A stretch of 40,719 bases of DNA. It comes from an uncultured Desulfobulbaceae bacterium (lineage in GTDB: Bacteria > Desulfobacterota > Desulfobulbia > Desulfobulbales > Desulfocapsaceae). The position numbers and the translations under genes are program-made. The notes beneath the pieces are model-generated. The model was not told the DNA's origin, did no database searches, and saw only the letters and a list, made by a program, of their open reading frames with translations. The first letter of the stretch is position 1. Every line of letters begins with the position of its first letter. The stretch lies in assembly GCA_947311315.1 (NCBI GenBank), contig CAMZKN010000073.1:1-40719 (forward strand), read 5' to 3'. Positions 1-9,204 of this stretch are shown one piece after another.

Positions 1-122
1 ATATCTCACAAGAAGATTTATAGGTCAATTAACTGTATCTTATTTTGAGCAATATGTCCAATTGTAAATGTAACCTTTTAAAGTTGTATAAGAACTGGGT
101 TAGGGTTAAATCACCCTGCAGG

Positions 123-1691
123 TTAACCAGCGGTAGACTCAGCCTTAAGCACTTTTTTAAGAATTTTACCGGTCGCAGTCATGGGCAGACTCTCTTTTAA
201 TTCTACAATGCGGGGGTATTTATAGACTGCCATCTGCTCTTTGGCCCAGCCTATGATTTCTTCGGGTGTGGCGCTTGCGCCTTCTTTTAAGACAACGAAT
301 GCTTTGATCTCTTCACCATGTTGATCGTGTTTGACTCCGATTACCGATGCCATGGAGATTACCGGATGGGTCATTAACACCTCTTCTATCTCCCTCGGGT
401 AGACATTGAAACCACCTCTGATGATCATATCTTTCACCCGGTCGACGATATAGAGATAGCCTTCTTCGTCCATACGACCAAGATCTCCGGTTAAAAACCA
501 GCCCGCATCGTTAAAGGTATCCGCTGTGGCCTCCGGCTTGTTATAATATCCCTTCATCACGTTGTGACCACGGATACCAATTTCACCGACCTCATCGACA
601 GCAACTTCTTTGTCCGTTTTGTCAAATACTTTTACTTCCACACCCCAGATGGGGGTACCCACCGAGCCGGGTTTACGTTCTTTGTGGACATGATTGAATG
701 TCGCTACCGGACAGGTTTCCGACAGGCCATAGCCTTCGACAATGGGAATATGGTATTTTTCTTCTATGCCTTTAATGATTTCAAGAGCCAGGGATGAGGC
801 ACCAGAAACGCCTATGCGCAGGGTGTCGGCAATTTTCTGCAAATCAAATAGATTTTCTTTGTCTTTATAGGTCAACAGTGCCCAGTACATGGTCGGTACT
901 CCAACAAAAATAGTCACCTTTTCTTCCTGTATGGCGCTGAGTACTGCTTCGGGCGTAAAGCGGGGAATGAGAACAAGGGTATTGCCAAGAGAAAAACCCG
1001 CATTCATTTGACAGGTTTGGCCGAATGAATGAAAAAGTGGCAGTACCAGGGCGTGGACATCGTCTGGCTCCATGCGCATGACATTTTGTGAGGCGATGGC
1101 GTTCATGGTCATATTGGCATGGGAGAGTTCTGCGCCTTTGGGGAATCCGGTTGTGCCTGATGTATAGAGAATAACGGCGGTATCTTCAAAATTTGTCTGC
1201 ACGGTATCAAAGGTGGCAGGTTGCTTGCCGATCAGTTGACCAAATGTAGTTGTGCCGTCGATGGGGGAAGCTGCGGCAGGGTCTGGTGTGATCAGCCAGA
1301 AGTGTTCACAACTCTCTGTCTGCTGGAAACCGGCCCAGCCTTCCTCGGCCATGGGCAGTTCAGGTGTACCCTGAAAACAGAGGTACGCTTTGGCTTCGCT
1401 GTCTTTTAAGTGGTAGGCTATTTCGTTATTTTTTAAGAGAACATTTATCGGGACAACGACGGCTCCGGTCTTGAGAATGCCGTAATAGATCATTGGGAAA
1501 TAGGGCAGGTTCAGGCAACTGAGGGCAACCTTGTCGCCTTTTGTGATTCCGGCAGCTACCAGTCCGTTTGCAACCTGGTTGGCGACAGCATTTATCTGTT
1601 GATAGCTGAATCGTTTGTCTCCAAAAATAAGAGCTGTTTTTTCGGGTTGTTCATTGACACTGTGTTCAAGTGCTGCCGCTAGATTGAGCAT
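123..1691 (-). CDS. Long-chain-type acyl-CoA synthetase (AMP-forming)
   Basis: This ANL-superfamily ligase activates a carboxylic acid, probably a fatty acid, to its acyl-CoA by way of an acyl-adenylate. The 522-residue protein has the phosphate-binding motif TSGTTGFPKG near residue 180, the adenine-binding GYGLSETCP, the hinge region TGDLGRMDEEGYLYIVDR, and the catalytic lysine in ATGKILKK near the C terminus. I chose the ATG at 1691 because it starts the conserved MLNLAAALEHS segment and follows a GGGGGAAA ribosome site; the frame is open upstream to 1748 but those residues (with two cysteines) do not look like family sequence. The gene is last in the minus-strand run and is separated by about 95 bp from the toxin-like gene. 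The family is certain; chain length of the substrate cannot be read from the sequence. Confidence 0.9.
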   Translation of the reverse strand: MLNLAAALEHSVNEQPEKTALIFGDKRFSYQQINAVANQVANGLVAAGITKGDKVALSCLNLPYFPMIYYGILKTGAVVVPINVLLKNNEIAYHLKDSEAKAYLCFQGTPELPMAEEGWAGFQQTESCEHFWLITPDPAAASPIDGTTTFGQLIGKQPATFDTVQTNFEDTAVILYTSGTTGFPKGAELSHANMTMNAIASQNVMRMEPDDVHALVLPLFHSFGQTCQMNAGFSLGNTLVLIPRFTPEAVLSAIQEEKVTIFVGVPTMYWALLTYKDKENLFDLQKIADTLRIGVSGASSLALEIIKGIEEKYHIPIVEGYGLSETCPVATFNHVHKERKPGSVGTPIWGVEVKVFDKTDKEVAVDEVGEIGIRGHNVMKGYYNKPEATADTFNDAGWFLTGDLGRMDEEGYLYIVDRVKDMIIRGGFNVYPREIEEVLMTHPVISMASVIGVKHDQHGEEIKAFVVLKEGASATPEEIIGWAKEQMAVYKYPRIVELKESLPMTATGKILKKVLKAESTAG

Positions 1692-1785
1692 AGTTTTCCC
1701 CCAGGTAAAAGAAAGAGTTGTGCCCGGACATTTTCCGGCGCAGGACAATGGTAGAAAAGGTTACCTTCTATCTTACCTTTAAATT

Positions 1786-2382
1786 TTATCTAATGTGAAT
1801 TGTTTTTTGGGGTAACAGATCCTTTGCCCATTCCGGCAAAGGATCTGTTTTTGCTTCATAGTTGCCTGATTTCATAACGATGAGTTGTTGAAAAGGCTTC
1901 TCTTTGGAAGAATTGTCTAAGATTCTTGCTTCATCGACAAGAGATAAGGCCTTTTTTACAAGTTGCATAGTTCTGGGTATCCGGGAGTGAATCTTTTTGA
2001 TTGGGACACTATGGCCTCCTTCTGATATCCGTTGTTTGACTCTGGCCTCATTGAGGTTTGAGCTAAATAAATGGATATAAATAAGGATTATTGTGTAGCC
2101 GTTTGCCTTTGCCTGAGCAAGAAAATCAATTTTTGATTCATGGGAGAAAACCGTTTCAAAACAAAACGAGACGCCCTGTGAAATGAGATCCTCCCTTATT
2201 TTTGTGGCCAGAATTGCGGCCTGGTAGCTTAATCCTTCCGTATTCTCTGAGTTCATATCTTTGGCTATCACATCTGCATTCACAAATATAAGGCCATATT
2301 GAGCAAGATATAGTTTGTAAAACGTAGATTTGCCGGCACCATTACCGCCAGCTAACACCCAAAGTTGTTTTGGTGTAGTCAT
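1786..2382 (-). CDS. Zeta-toxin-like P-loop kinase
   Basis: This 198-residue P-loop protein resembles the chromosomal zeta-toxin family, members of which phosphorylate UDP-N-acetylglucosamine or related nucleotide sugars. Visible features are the Walker A motif GGNGAGKST near residue 12, an acidic NADVIAKD segment, an FETVFS segment typical of zeta-like kinases, and RVKQRISEGGHSVP with the conserved basic residues. It lies 45 bp downstream of a ParD-like gene on the same strand, the usual antitoxin-then-toxin order. The function as a toxin is inferred from family and context; a housekeeping small-molecule kinase remains possible. The substrate is unknown. Confidence 0.75.
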   Translation of the reverse strand: MTTPKQLWVLAGGNGAGKSTFYKLYLAQYGLIFVNADVIAKDMNSENTEGLSYQAAILATKIREDLISQGVSFCFETVFSHESKIDFLAQAKANGYTIILIYIHLFSSNLNEARVKQRISEGGHSVPIKKIHSRIPRTMQLVKKALSLVDEARILDNSSKEKPFQQLIVMKSGNYEAKTDPLPEWAKDLLPQKTIHIR

Positions 2383-2427
2383 TGATAGATATATACCTCC
2401 AAGGCACTTTCTTGCAGCTTGTCTGTG

Positions 2428-2835
2428 TTAGATCGCTTTAAACTCGCCTTGTTCAAATGAACCAGTCTGCCGTTTTTCAGTGATAGAATTTACCCGGTCG
2501 AGGTAGCCGGGATGTTCAACACTCGCCTCATAGTATATTGTGGCAGATGTTACGTTATGACCAAGAAGTCCTTTCGTTCTATCGTTTTCAAGAGTATTAA
2601 ATAGATCGTCTGAGTCAATTGGAATTGATTGTGCGGATGGAACTCCTTCTAATCTAATTGTTTTTATGCCTTGAGATACGGCAACAGCATCTGTAATATC
2701 CAGTTTAGACGAAATGGCTTTTCCTAATTTTGCCCAGTATTCTAGTTGCTTGGTCTTTGATCTATTCTGAATTCTGGCCTCGCGCTCTGCTTGGAACACC
2801 AGATCCTGATCAATTCTTAAAGATACAGTCGTCAT
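2428..2835 (-). CDS. ParD-like antitoxin
   Basis: The 135-residue protein begins MTTVSLRIDQDLVFQAEREA and continues with RSKTKQLEYWAKLGKAI, a ribbon-helix-helix pattern (one beta strand and two helices) as in ParD-like antitoxins. This domain normally binds operator DNA and represses its own operon, while the C-terminal half would bind the toxin. I chose the ATG at 2835 because it has an AGGAGA ribosome site 6 nt upstream and begins the folded domain; the 23 residues readable upstream look like leader sequence. It precedes the zeta-like gene by 45 bp. Pairing of the two as a toxin-antitoxin module is an inference from order and family. Confidence 0.75.
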   Translation of the reverse strand: MTTVSLRIDQDLVFQAEREARIQNRSKTKQLEYWAKLGKAISSKLDITDAVAVSQGIKTIRLEGVPSAQSIPIDSDDLFNTLENDRTKGLLGHNVTSATIYYEASVEHPGYLDRVNSITEKRQTGSFEQGEFKAI

Positions 2836-3011
2836 CACGATCTCCTGTTTTTGTTCTATACACCGGCGACGCACTATGCTCCATATTGATGCATTGTGCC
2901 ACAATAATAATTTCGGTTGTATGTTTTGTCAATGAAATTTGTGTGATGAAGGTGGAGTGTCGCTGGGTCGTTGCTGCTTTTTTCAGCTTTTGCGGAGTAA
3001 GGCATTAAGCC

Positions 3012-4520
3012 CTACAAAAAAAGAGTATATGCGGGGTTATCCGTTTCTTCCTGATATCTGTAACCTAGCCTGTCCAGTCTTTTTTCAAGATCCTGGTCTG
3101 ATCCTTCGGGGCATTCAAGGCCGATAAGTACTCTGCCGAAATCACCACCCTGTGCCCGGTAGTGAAAGAGAGAAATATTGTGTTTTCCTCTTGTTGCATC
3201 AAGGAATCCTGCCAGGGCCGAGGGTGTTTCCGGGAACCAGAAGCGAAAGAGTCTTTCGCCTATGACTTCGTTTGATCTGCCGCCGACCATATAGCGTATA
3301 TGTGTTTTGGCGAGATCATTGTCTGTGATATCGATATTTTTAAATCCGGCATTGGTGAGTTTGTCTCTAAATTCGTATCGTTCCTGCTCATTACGGGTGG
3401 AAATGCCGACGAATATATGGGCCTGTTTTCGGCTTGAGAGTCGGTAATTGAATTCGGTGATATTACGGTCGCCGATCAGTACCTGGCAAAATGTTTTCAG
3501 GCTGCCTGGTTTTTCCGGGATGGTGACGGCAAAGAGGGCTTCCTGTTTTTCGCCTAAGCGGGTTCGTTCAGCCACATACCGCAGCCGCTCAAAATTCATA
3601 TTAGCCCCGGAATTAATTGCGACAAAAGTCTTTTCGGTGCAACCCGTTTCATGGATATATTTTAATACACCCGCCATGCCCAATCCCCCTGCCGGTTCAA
3701 CTATGGAGCGGGTGGATTGGTAGATGGCTTTAATGCCGCCGCACAGTTCATCGGTTGTTACTCTGATGATTTTATCGACATATTTTCTGCAGATATTAAA
3801 GGTTAGCTTTCCCACTTTTTGCACTGCAACGCCGTCTGCAAAGATGCCGACGGACTCAAGGGATATACGTTTATCATTTTTAAGAGAGCGGTACATTGCA
3901 TCGGAATCAACCGGTTCCACGCCGATGATCTGCACTTCAGGTCTCAGGGTTTTTATATAGACAGCGATACCGGCAATAAGCCCTCCGCCCCCAACAGGTA
4001 CAAAAATTGCGTCGAGGCGTCCCGGGTTCTGGCGCAGCAATTCGTCTCCAATGGTGCCTTGACCTGCGATAACGAGTTCATCGTCAAATGGATGCACGGG
4101 GATCATCTCTGTTTCAGCCGTTAGTTTTTCAGCATGAACCGCCGCCTCGGAGTAGTTATTGCCGTACAGGACGACTTCACCACCAAATCTTCGCACCGCT
4201 TCAATCTTTATTTTTGGTGTTGTTTCGGGCATGACGATAAGGGCGCGCATGCCAAGCTTTTTTGCAGCAAAGGCAATCCCCTGGGCGTGATTGCCGGCAG
4301 AAGCGGTAATTACGCCTCTCTCTCTTTCCGCTGCAGAAAAATGAGCCAGCTTATTATAAGCCCCGCGTAGTTTAAAAGAGAAAACCGGTTGCTGATCTTC
4401 TCTTTTTAAAAGAATACGATTGTTTAGTTTTGCTGACAGGTTTGTTGCTTCATCAAGAGAAGTTTCTCGCGCCGCTTCATAAACACGGGATGTGAGGATT
4501 TGTTTGAAAAGTTTTTGCAC
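3012..4520 (-). CDS. ilvA: Threonine ammonia-lyase, biosynthetic, long form
   Basis: IlvA deaminates L-threonine to 2-oxobutanoate, the first committed step to isoleucine, using pyridoxal phosphate. The 502-residue protein has the PLP lysine in FSFKLRGAYNKL near residue 50, the glycine-rich phosphate loop PVGGGGLIAG near residue 180, and two C-terminal ACT-like regulatory repeats (from about residue 330, EALFAVTIPEKPGSL, and about 420, RLFRFWFPETPSAL). This two-repeat form is the one normally inhibited by isoleucine. The start is a GTG at 4520 preceded by a GGGGTGA stretch. It follows the acyltransferase by only 6 bp, so the two are likely co-transcribed although they share no obvious pathway. 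ilvD lies about 6.6 kb away on the same strand. Confidence 0.95.
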   Translation of the reverse strand: MQKLFKQILTSRVYEAARETSLDEATNLSAKLNNRILLKREDQQPVFSFKLRGAYNKLAHFSAAERERGVITASAGNHAQGIAFAAKKLGMRALIVMPETTPKIKIEAVRRFGGEVVLYGNNYSEAAVHAEKLTAETEMIPVHPFDDELVIAGQGTIGDELLRQNPGRLDAIFVPVGGGGLIAGIAVYIKTLRPEVQIIGVEPVDSDAMYRSLKNDKRISLESVGIFADGVAVQKVGKLTFNICRKYVDKIIRVTTDELCGGIKAIYQSTRSIVEPAGGLGMAGVLKYIHETGCTEKTFVAINSGANMNFERLRYVAERTRLGEKQEALFAVTIPEKPGSLKTFCQVLIGDRNITEFNYRLSSRKQAHIFVGISTRNEQERYEFRDKLTNAGFKNIDITDNDLAKTHIRYMVGGRSNEVIGERLFRFWFPETPSALAGFLDATRGKHNISLFHYRAQGGDFGRVLIGLECPEGSDQDLEKRLDRLGYRYQEETDNPAYTLFL

Positions 4521-4526
4521 TGTCGG

Positions 4527-6164
4527 TCACCCCACGCCACGTAGTACCTTTTTTGACCCAAAGAAAGGACGTTCGATATAAGAATATGTAAAAATAGAGA
4601 TAAAATAGGTTAGAGCAGCTACTGAGAGGGCCAGAGTCCAGGAGCGAAAAATCATCGTCTCGTGGCCAAGTACATTCTTCTGGAAGAGCAGAATCATGTC
4701 AATCCCCAGGCCCTGCAGCAGATAAAAACTGAAGCCAACTATACCAATGGATCTGAACACCGGATTACCCATTATCCTTGAGTATATTGAACGGGGAGTG
4801 TTTACGGCAAACAAAATGATGATGGCAGATAATATACATTTAACATCAAATCGATCGATATATGGTGCTATCCAGGCAGGAGGCTGGAGGGGGGCAGACC
4901 AGGCAATACTGAAAAAAGTAAAAACCATCGCTGTAATACTCAACCCAACCGACCGGGTAGAGAGTATATGTTGCATACGTTTGCTTGGTTGAATAATTCC
5001 ATATTGAATGTAAGAGATCGTGACGCCCAGCAGAAAAGAATCCAGCATGAATGGAGTATGATAACTGCCGTTGTAGAAAAGATTTGGGAAGAGAGCATAG
5101 TGTCTCCACAGTAGTGTGAGCGTGACCAGCAACAGAACGGGGGCTATTCGATGGACTCTATATAACAGAGATGTGAATATTAAAATGAGAGGTAAAAGCA
5201 TGTAAAATGCAAGTATTTGGGGAATTGCCCAGAGGTGATCCCGTGCTTCAATGAATAAAAAATGTCTCATTGCTGCATCAAATTCGAAATCGACCAGATA
5301 TACAATAAAGATTGTAAAATAATACATTGGCAGGATTCGCTTGGATCTCTTTATGATGTACTTGTGGATAGTTTTCACACTGAAAATGTTTGTGGAAGCA
5401 AGCACAAAAGGTTTGGAGAGCAGAAATCCACTCATTACAAACAACAGGGCCAGACCCATCTTAATAGATGCAAATCCCGGGGCGGTATGACTTAAAAGTA
5501 CCAATATTGCTGACAGTCCACGAATGCCATTTATGGCGTTGACCTGTGAGGAACTTTTTGGGTCACGGCCCAGCGCCATATCCTGGTAGGCCGGCAGGTC
5601 AAAAATACGAATTTTTACCAGTAAAAGAAAGGTGATCAGAGCAAAAATGAGTGGCAATACATTTGTGAAAACTGCATTCTCAGGATTACTTATTTTTTTA
5701 CTTACAATTGAAATTGTGCCATCGGTATCAGAAAAATCAAGTCTGTTGATTTCATCTTCACCAAATTGATCACTTAAAAAAGAGTTTCTGATTTCCGTAT
5801 GGGGAAAGTGTATGTCTTCGGTAAAGCTGTTTAAAAGAGTGATAAAATGCAGGTAGATAGAGTTGTTTGGCTGGGATGGTTTCTTTTCGACAATGTCCAT
5901 CCCAAGCTTTTCAATTGGTTTTCCCTTTAGGGCGACAAGAAACCTTTGATCTACATTGGGAGATTTGCCCTCAATCTGTATTGTTTCAATAATTCTACGT
6001 TCACCTTTGCTATTTTCAGAAAACACAGTGAGTTGACTATCGGTGGGGAAAAAACCCTGGAACAGTAACTGATGTTTACTCTCAATGATACATTGTGAAA
6101 GATACCCTTTTGTGCCGGTGAAAACAGCTAGTGAGCATAATAATGCGAGAAAAAAATTGAGCAA
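4527..6164 (-). CDS. Membrane acyltransferase, OafA/acyltransferase-3 family
   Basis: Acyltransferase-3 proteins are integral membrane enzymes that O-acylate surface glycans or other exported molecules. The 545-residue protein starts with one hydrophobic segment, then about 145 residues of soluble, probably extracytoplasmic sequence, then a membrane segment near residue 170 and the family core. The core begins NAINGIRGLSAILVLLSHTAPG, with the invariant R and H, followed by LLFVMSGFLLSKPF and about nine further hydrophobic helices to SYIERPFF. The start is a TTG at 6164 with a GGGAG ribosome site about 5 nt upstream; no other start fits. The N-terminal periplasmic insert is not in the minimal family. 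The acceptor is unknown and no glycan cluster is visible nearby. Confidence 0.85.
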   Translation of the reverse strand: MLNFFLALLCSLAVFTGTKGYLSQCIIESKHQLLFQGFFPTDSQLTVFSENSKGERRIIETIQIEGKSPNVDQRFLVALKGKPIEKLGMDIVEKKPSQPNNSIYLHFITLLNSFTEDIHFPHTEIRNSFLSDQFGEDEINRLDFSDTDGTISIVSKKISNPENAVFTNVLPLIFALITFLLLVKIRIFDLPAYQDMALGRDPKSSSQVNAINGIRGLSAILVLLSHTAPGFASIKMGLALLFVMSGFLLSKPFVLASTNIFSVKTIHKYIIKRSKRILPMYYFTIFIVYLVDFEFDAAMRHFLFIEARDHLWAIPQILAFYMLLPLILIFTSLLYRVHRIAPVLLLVTLTLLWRHYALFPNLFYNGSYHTPFMLDSFLLGVTISYIQYGIIQPSKRMQHILSTRSVGLSITAMVFTFFSIAWSAPLQPPAWIAPYIDRFDVKCILSAIIILFAVNTPRSIYSRIMGNPVFRSIGIVGFSFYLLQGLGIDMILLFQKNVLGHETMIFRSWTLALSVAALTYFISIFTYSYIERPFFGSKKVLRGVG

Positions 6165-6292
6165 ATTGACTCCCGATATACGTTTACATTTTCATTTGGC
6201 AAAGCGCCATTGTACCATCAAAAAAGAAAGAACATATGTACTATACTGTAGTCGCCTTATCGAGAGAAAAGTAACAATTCAGCTCATTTTTG

Positions 6293-7345
6293 CTATCTGA
6301 AACCCTCATTAATTTTCTGCAGGGCACCATTGCCGGGGCAAAGATCGGCTTCAGTCAGAGTGTTGAGGGGTCTCAACGTCGAGTTGATAATATCGTGGGT
6401 TTCCATAATATCCGGGTTAACATATATAAGACCGGTGAGCAGCCTACCCTTGTCTTTTTCAGCCTCCAGGTTGTTGACAGCCTTGCGCCTGTCCGTTACA
6501 TCTTTACTCGAATCCACCTTGTGCAGGTGGATGATACTGCCATCGTGCATCGTTACTTCCTGGCTGCTGCCTTCTTCGTATTGGGTGATGATTTCCTGGG
6601 CAAGGGGGATAAAATCAAAGGTGTTTGTCGCCTCCACATGCTGACGGACGTAGTGGTAACTCTTGGTCGATGTGGCAGTGTTGTTAAAAGTGACACAGGG
6701 AGAGATTATATCAATAAAGGCGAGGCCGCTATGGGCAATGGCTCCTTTGATGAGTGGTACCAGTTGTTGTTTGTCGCCGGAAAACCCACGAGCCACATAA
6801 CTTGCACCAAGTTCGATGGCAAGTTCACAGAGATCGATGGAATTGTAGGGGTTGGGCGCACCTTTTTTTCCGGCAGAGCCTTTGTCGGCCGTGGCAGAGT
6901 CCTGGCCTTTTGTGAGACCGTAGCAGCCGTTATTCATGCAGAAGTAGTTGAGATTGAGGTTGCGACGCAGCGCATGGGCGAATTGGCCCATACCTATTGA
7001 TGCAGTGTCACCATCACCTGATACACCTATGTAGAGAAGGTCGCGGTTGGCCATATTGGCACCGGTGGCAATGGATGGCATCCGGCCATGGACAGAATTA
7101 AATCCGTGGGATTTGTTGAGAAAATAGGCCGGTGTTTTCGACGAGCAGCCGATGCCGGATATCTTGGCCACCCGGTGTGGTTCTATCGACAGTTCAAAGC
7201 AGGCCTGAATAATGGAATTGGTGGCCGAGTCGTGTCCGCACCCGGCACAGAGCGTTGAGATGGCTCCCTCGTAGTCCTTGCGGCTGTATTCAGCACTGTT
7301 TTTAGCAAGTTTCGGGTGTCTGAAGTTTGGTTTCTGGACGCTCAT
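6293..7345 (-). CDS. korB: 2-oxoacid:ferredoxin oxidoreductase, beta subunit
   Basis: This subunit binds thiamine pyrophosphate and carries out oxidative decarboxylation of a 2-oxoacid, probably 2-oxoglutarate, to the acyl-CoA together with KorA, passing electrons to ferredoxin. The 350-residue protein has the N-terminal CAGCGH cysteine motif, the GIGCSSK segment, and the TPP/magnesium motif GDGDTASIGMGQFAHALRRN ending in NNGCYGLTKGQ near residues 109-146. Its ATG overlaps the korA stop by 4 nt (ATGA) and has a strong GGGAG site, so translation is coupled. It is the last gene of the three-gene operon. Specificity for 2-oxoglutarate against other 2-oxoacids cannot be settled from sequence alone. 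Confidence 0.9.
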   Translation of the reverse strand: MSVQKPNFRHPKLAKNSAEYSRKDYEGAISTLCAGCGHDSATNSIIQACFELSIEPHRVAKISGIGCSSKTPAYFLNKSHGFNSVHGRMPSIATGANMANRDLLYIGVSGDGDTASIGMGQFAHALRRNLNLNYFCMNNGCYGLTKGQDSATADKGSAGKKGAPNPYNSIDLCELAIELGASYVARGFSGDKQQLVPLIKGAIAHSGLAFIDIISPCVTFNNTATSTKSYHYVRQHVEATNTFDFIPLAQEIITQYEEGSSQEVTMHDGSIIHLHKVDSSKDVTDRRKAVNNLEAEKDKGRLLTGLIYVNPDIMETHDIINSTLRPLNTLTEADLCPGNGALQKINEGFR

Positions 7346-9204
7346 GCTTTTTCTCCCTCTGTTCCCTTCGGGCCGTTTTGCAGGTCAATATTGAGAAGAT
7401 CGCTAATTTTTTCTGTGATGAAATCGGCGGTAATGGGGAGTCCGTCGAAGTTGAGTATGGCCTGAAGTTTTCTTGGCGACAGGGCGTTTTCGGTCATAAG
7501 TACTGTTCTTAACTGTGCGTCACGGTTTTGTTCTATCACAAAGATAGTTTCATGTTTGTTGATAAAATCAATAACTTCCTGTTGGAATGGAAAGGCTCTC
7601 ACCCGGAGGGTATTGACTTTCAAACCCTGCTTTTCAAGTCGGCTCATAGCCTCGTAGGCGGAATGGGTGGTGGTTCCATAGAAAATAACGCCGATACCAA
7701 AATCAGGATCCTTTATCTTGGTTCTGGGGCCGGGTGTTAGCGTTCTGGCTGTATCCCATTTACGCAACAGTCGATCCATTCCGGCCTGGTAGATTGCACT
7801 GTCTTCGGTGTAGGCCGAATATTCATCATGGGAGGTGCCACGGGTGAAATAGGCACCTTTGGTTGGATGTGTGCCGGGGTATGTCCTGTAGCAGATACCG
7901 TCGCCATCCACATCGAGATAGCGTCCCCACTTTTCTTTGAGGTTGTCGAGATCTTCTGCGGTGAGCACCTTGCCACGGTCATATTTACGTTTATCGTCCC
8001 AGTGGAGAGGTGCCGAGATGTGGTCGTTCATGCCAAGGTCAAGATCGCTCATGATAATAACCGGGGTTTGCAGTCGCTCAGCAAGATCAAGTGCCTGGGC
8101 TCCAAATTCGAAACATTCTTTGGGGTCACAGGGAAAGAGCAGCACATTTTTTGTGTCGCCATGGGAGGCGTAGGCGCAGGCAAGCACGTCGGATTGCTGG
8201 GTACGGGTTGGCATTCCGGTACTTGGGCCTGCCCGTTGCACGTTGACCAGTACAGCGGGGATTTCGGCAAAGTAGGCAAGGCCCAGAAATTCGCTCATAA
8301 GCGATACACCGGGGCCAGAGGTCGCGGTAAATGCCCTTGCTCCGTTCCAGGACGCGCCGATAACGATGCCAATGGCCGAGAGTTCATCTTCTGCCTGGAT
8401 GACAGCCACCTTTCTTCTGCCGGTATCTTCTTCTATCCGGAACATTTTTGAGTATTTTTCGAAGGCTTCAATTACCGATGTGGACGGTGTGATGGGATAC
8501 CAGCCGGTGACCGTTGCACCTCCATAAACTGCGCCTAGGCCTATGGCCGAGTTGCCGTCCATCAGGATATCATCTCCCAGTTTATCGGTTTTTTTCACCG
8601 AGAGTTTGCAGGTATCTTTGAAATATTTTTTTGCGTAGTCATAGCCGAGTTTCAGGGCCTTAATATTAGGCTCAGCCAGTTTTGGTTTTTTCTGAAACTG
8701 TTTTTCTATGGATTCGGTGAGGATGGAAAAATCGAGATCAATCAAAAAGGAGAGTGAGCCCACATAGATGATATTTTTCAGAAGCTGCCTCAGTTTGGGG
8801 TTGGAAAATTCGTCGTTGCACAACTTCGTCAGTGGAATACCTATTTCGACGATATCCTTGCGGTTAAATTCTTCAGCGAGTTCTCGGGTGGAATCATAGA
8901 GAAAATAGCCACCTGGCAGGACTTCTTTGTAATCTTTTAAAAGGGTCTGACCATTGACTGCAACCGACATATCAACACCGCCTCGTCTGCCGAGGAATCC
9001 ATGTTCATTGACACGGATCTCATACCAGGTCGGCAGCCCTTGAATATTGGATGGAAAGATGTTTTTGGGGCTGACGGGCACGCCGAGACGAAAAATTGCC
9101 TTGGCAAAGAGATTGTTGGCGCTGGCGGAACCGGAGCCATTAACGTTTGCAAAACGGATAACAAAGTCGTTTACACTTTCTATCGGGTTCATTGTCGGGT
9201 TCAT
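7342..9204 (-). CDS. korA: 2-oxoacid:ferredoxin oxidoreductase, fused gamma-alpha subunit
   Basis: The 620-residue protein is a gamma-alpha fusion of the 2-oxoacid:ferredoxin oxidoreductase family. Residues about 12-190 are the gamma domain (NGSGSASANNLFAKAIF, then HGFLGRRGGVDMSV). The alpha part follows from about residue 210 (MDGNSAIGLGAVYGGATVTGWYPITPSTSVIE) with TSGPGVSLMSEFLGLAYFAEIPAVLVNVQRAGPSTGMPT, the signature of KOR alpha subunits. Overlaps of 4 nt on both sides (with the GltD-like gene and korB) show a tightly coupled operon. The fused arrangement is the common form of bacterial KorA. The ATG at 9204 is used because of the stop/start overlap; a second ATG four codons in is the alternative. 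Confidence 0.9.
   Translation of the reverse strand: MNPTMNPIESVNDFVIRFANVNGSGSASANNLFAKAIFRLGVPVSPKNIFPSNIQGLPTWYEIRVNEHGFLGRRGGVDMSVAVNGQTLLKDYKEVLPGGYFLYDSTRELAEEFNRKDIVEIGIPLTKLCNDEFSNPKLRQLLKNIIYVGSLSFLIDLDFSILTESIEKQFQKKPKLAEPNIKALKLGYDYAKKYFKDTCKLSVKKTDKLGDDILMDGNSAIGLGAVYGGATVTGWYPITPSTSVIEAFEKYSKMFRIEEDTGRRKVAVIQAEDELSAIGIVIGASWNGARAFTATSGPGVSLMSEFLGLAYFAEIPAVLVNVQRAGPSTGMPTRTQQSDVLACAYASHGDTKNVLLFPCDPKECFEFGAQALDLAERLQTPVIIMSDLDLGMNDHISAPLHWDDKRKYDRGKVLTAEDLDNLKEKWGRYLDVDGDGICYRTYPGTHPTKGAYFTRGTSHDEYSAYTEDSAIYQAGMDRLLRKWDTARTLTPGPRTKIKDPDFGIGVIFYGTTTHSAYEAMSRLEKQGLKVNTLRVRAFPFQQEVIDFINKHETIFVIEQNRDAQLRTVLMTENALSPRKLQAILNFDGLPITADFITEKISDLLNIDLQNGPKGTEGEKA

Noticed and set aside
1..122. 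Start of the window downstream of the acyl-CoA synthetase
   Set aside because: AT-rich, with no open frame, hairpin with T-tract or repeat that I can support.
1724..1738. Small stem CCGGA/TCCGG upstream of the acyl-CoA synthetase as a terminator of the zeta-like gene
   Set aside because: The stem is only 5 bp and has no T-tract in the direction of transcription.
1692..1748. Upstream extension of the acyl-CoA synthetase with CXXXXXC
   Set aside because: The residues are unlike the family N terminus and the ATG at 1691 has a good ribosome site.
7828..8451. Long plus-strand frame of 207 codons opposite korA
   Set aside because: It is a shadow of korA, which carries clear family motifs on the other strand.
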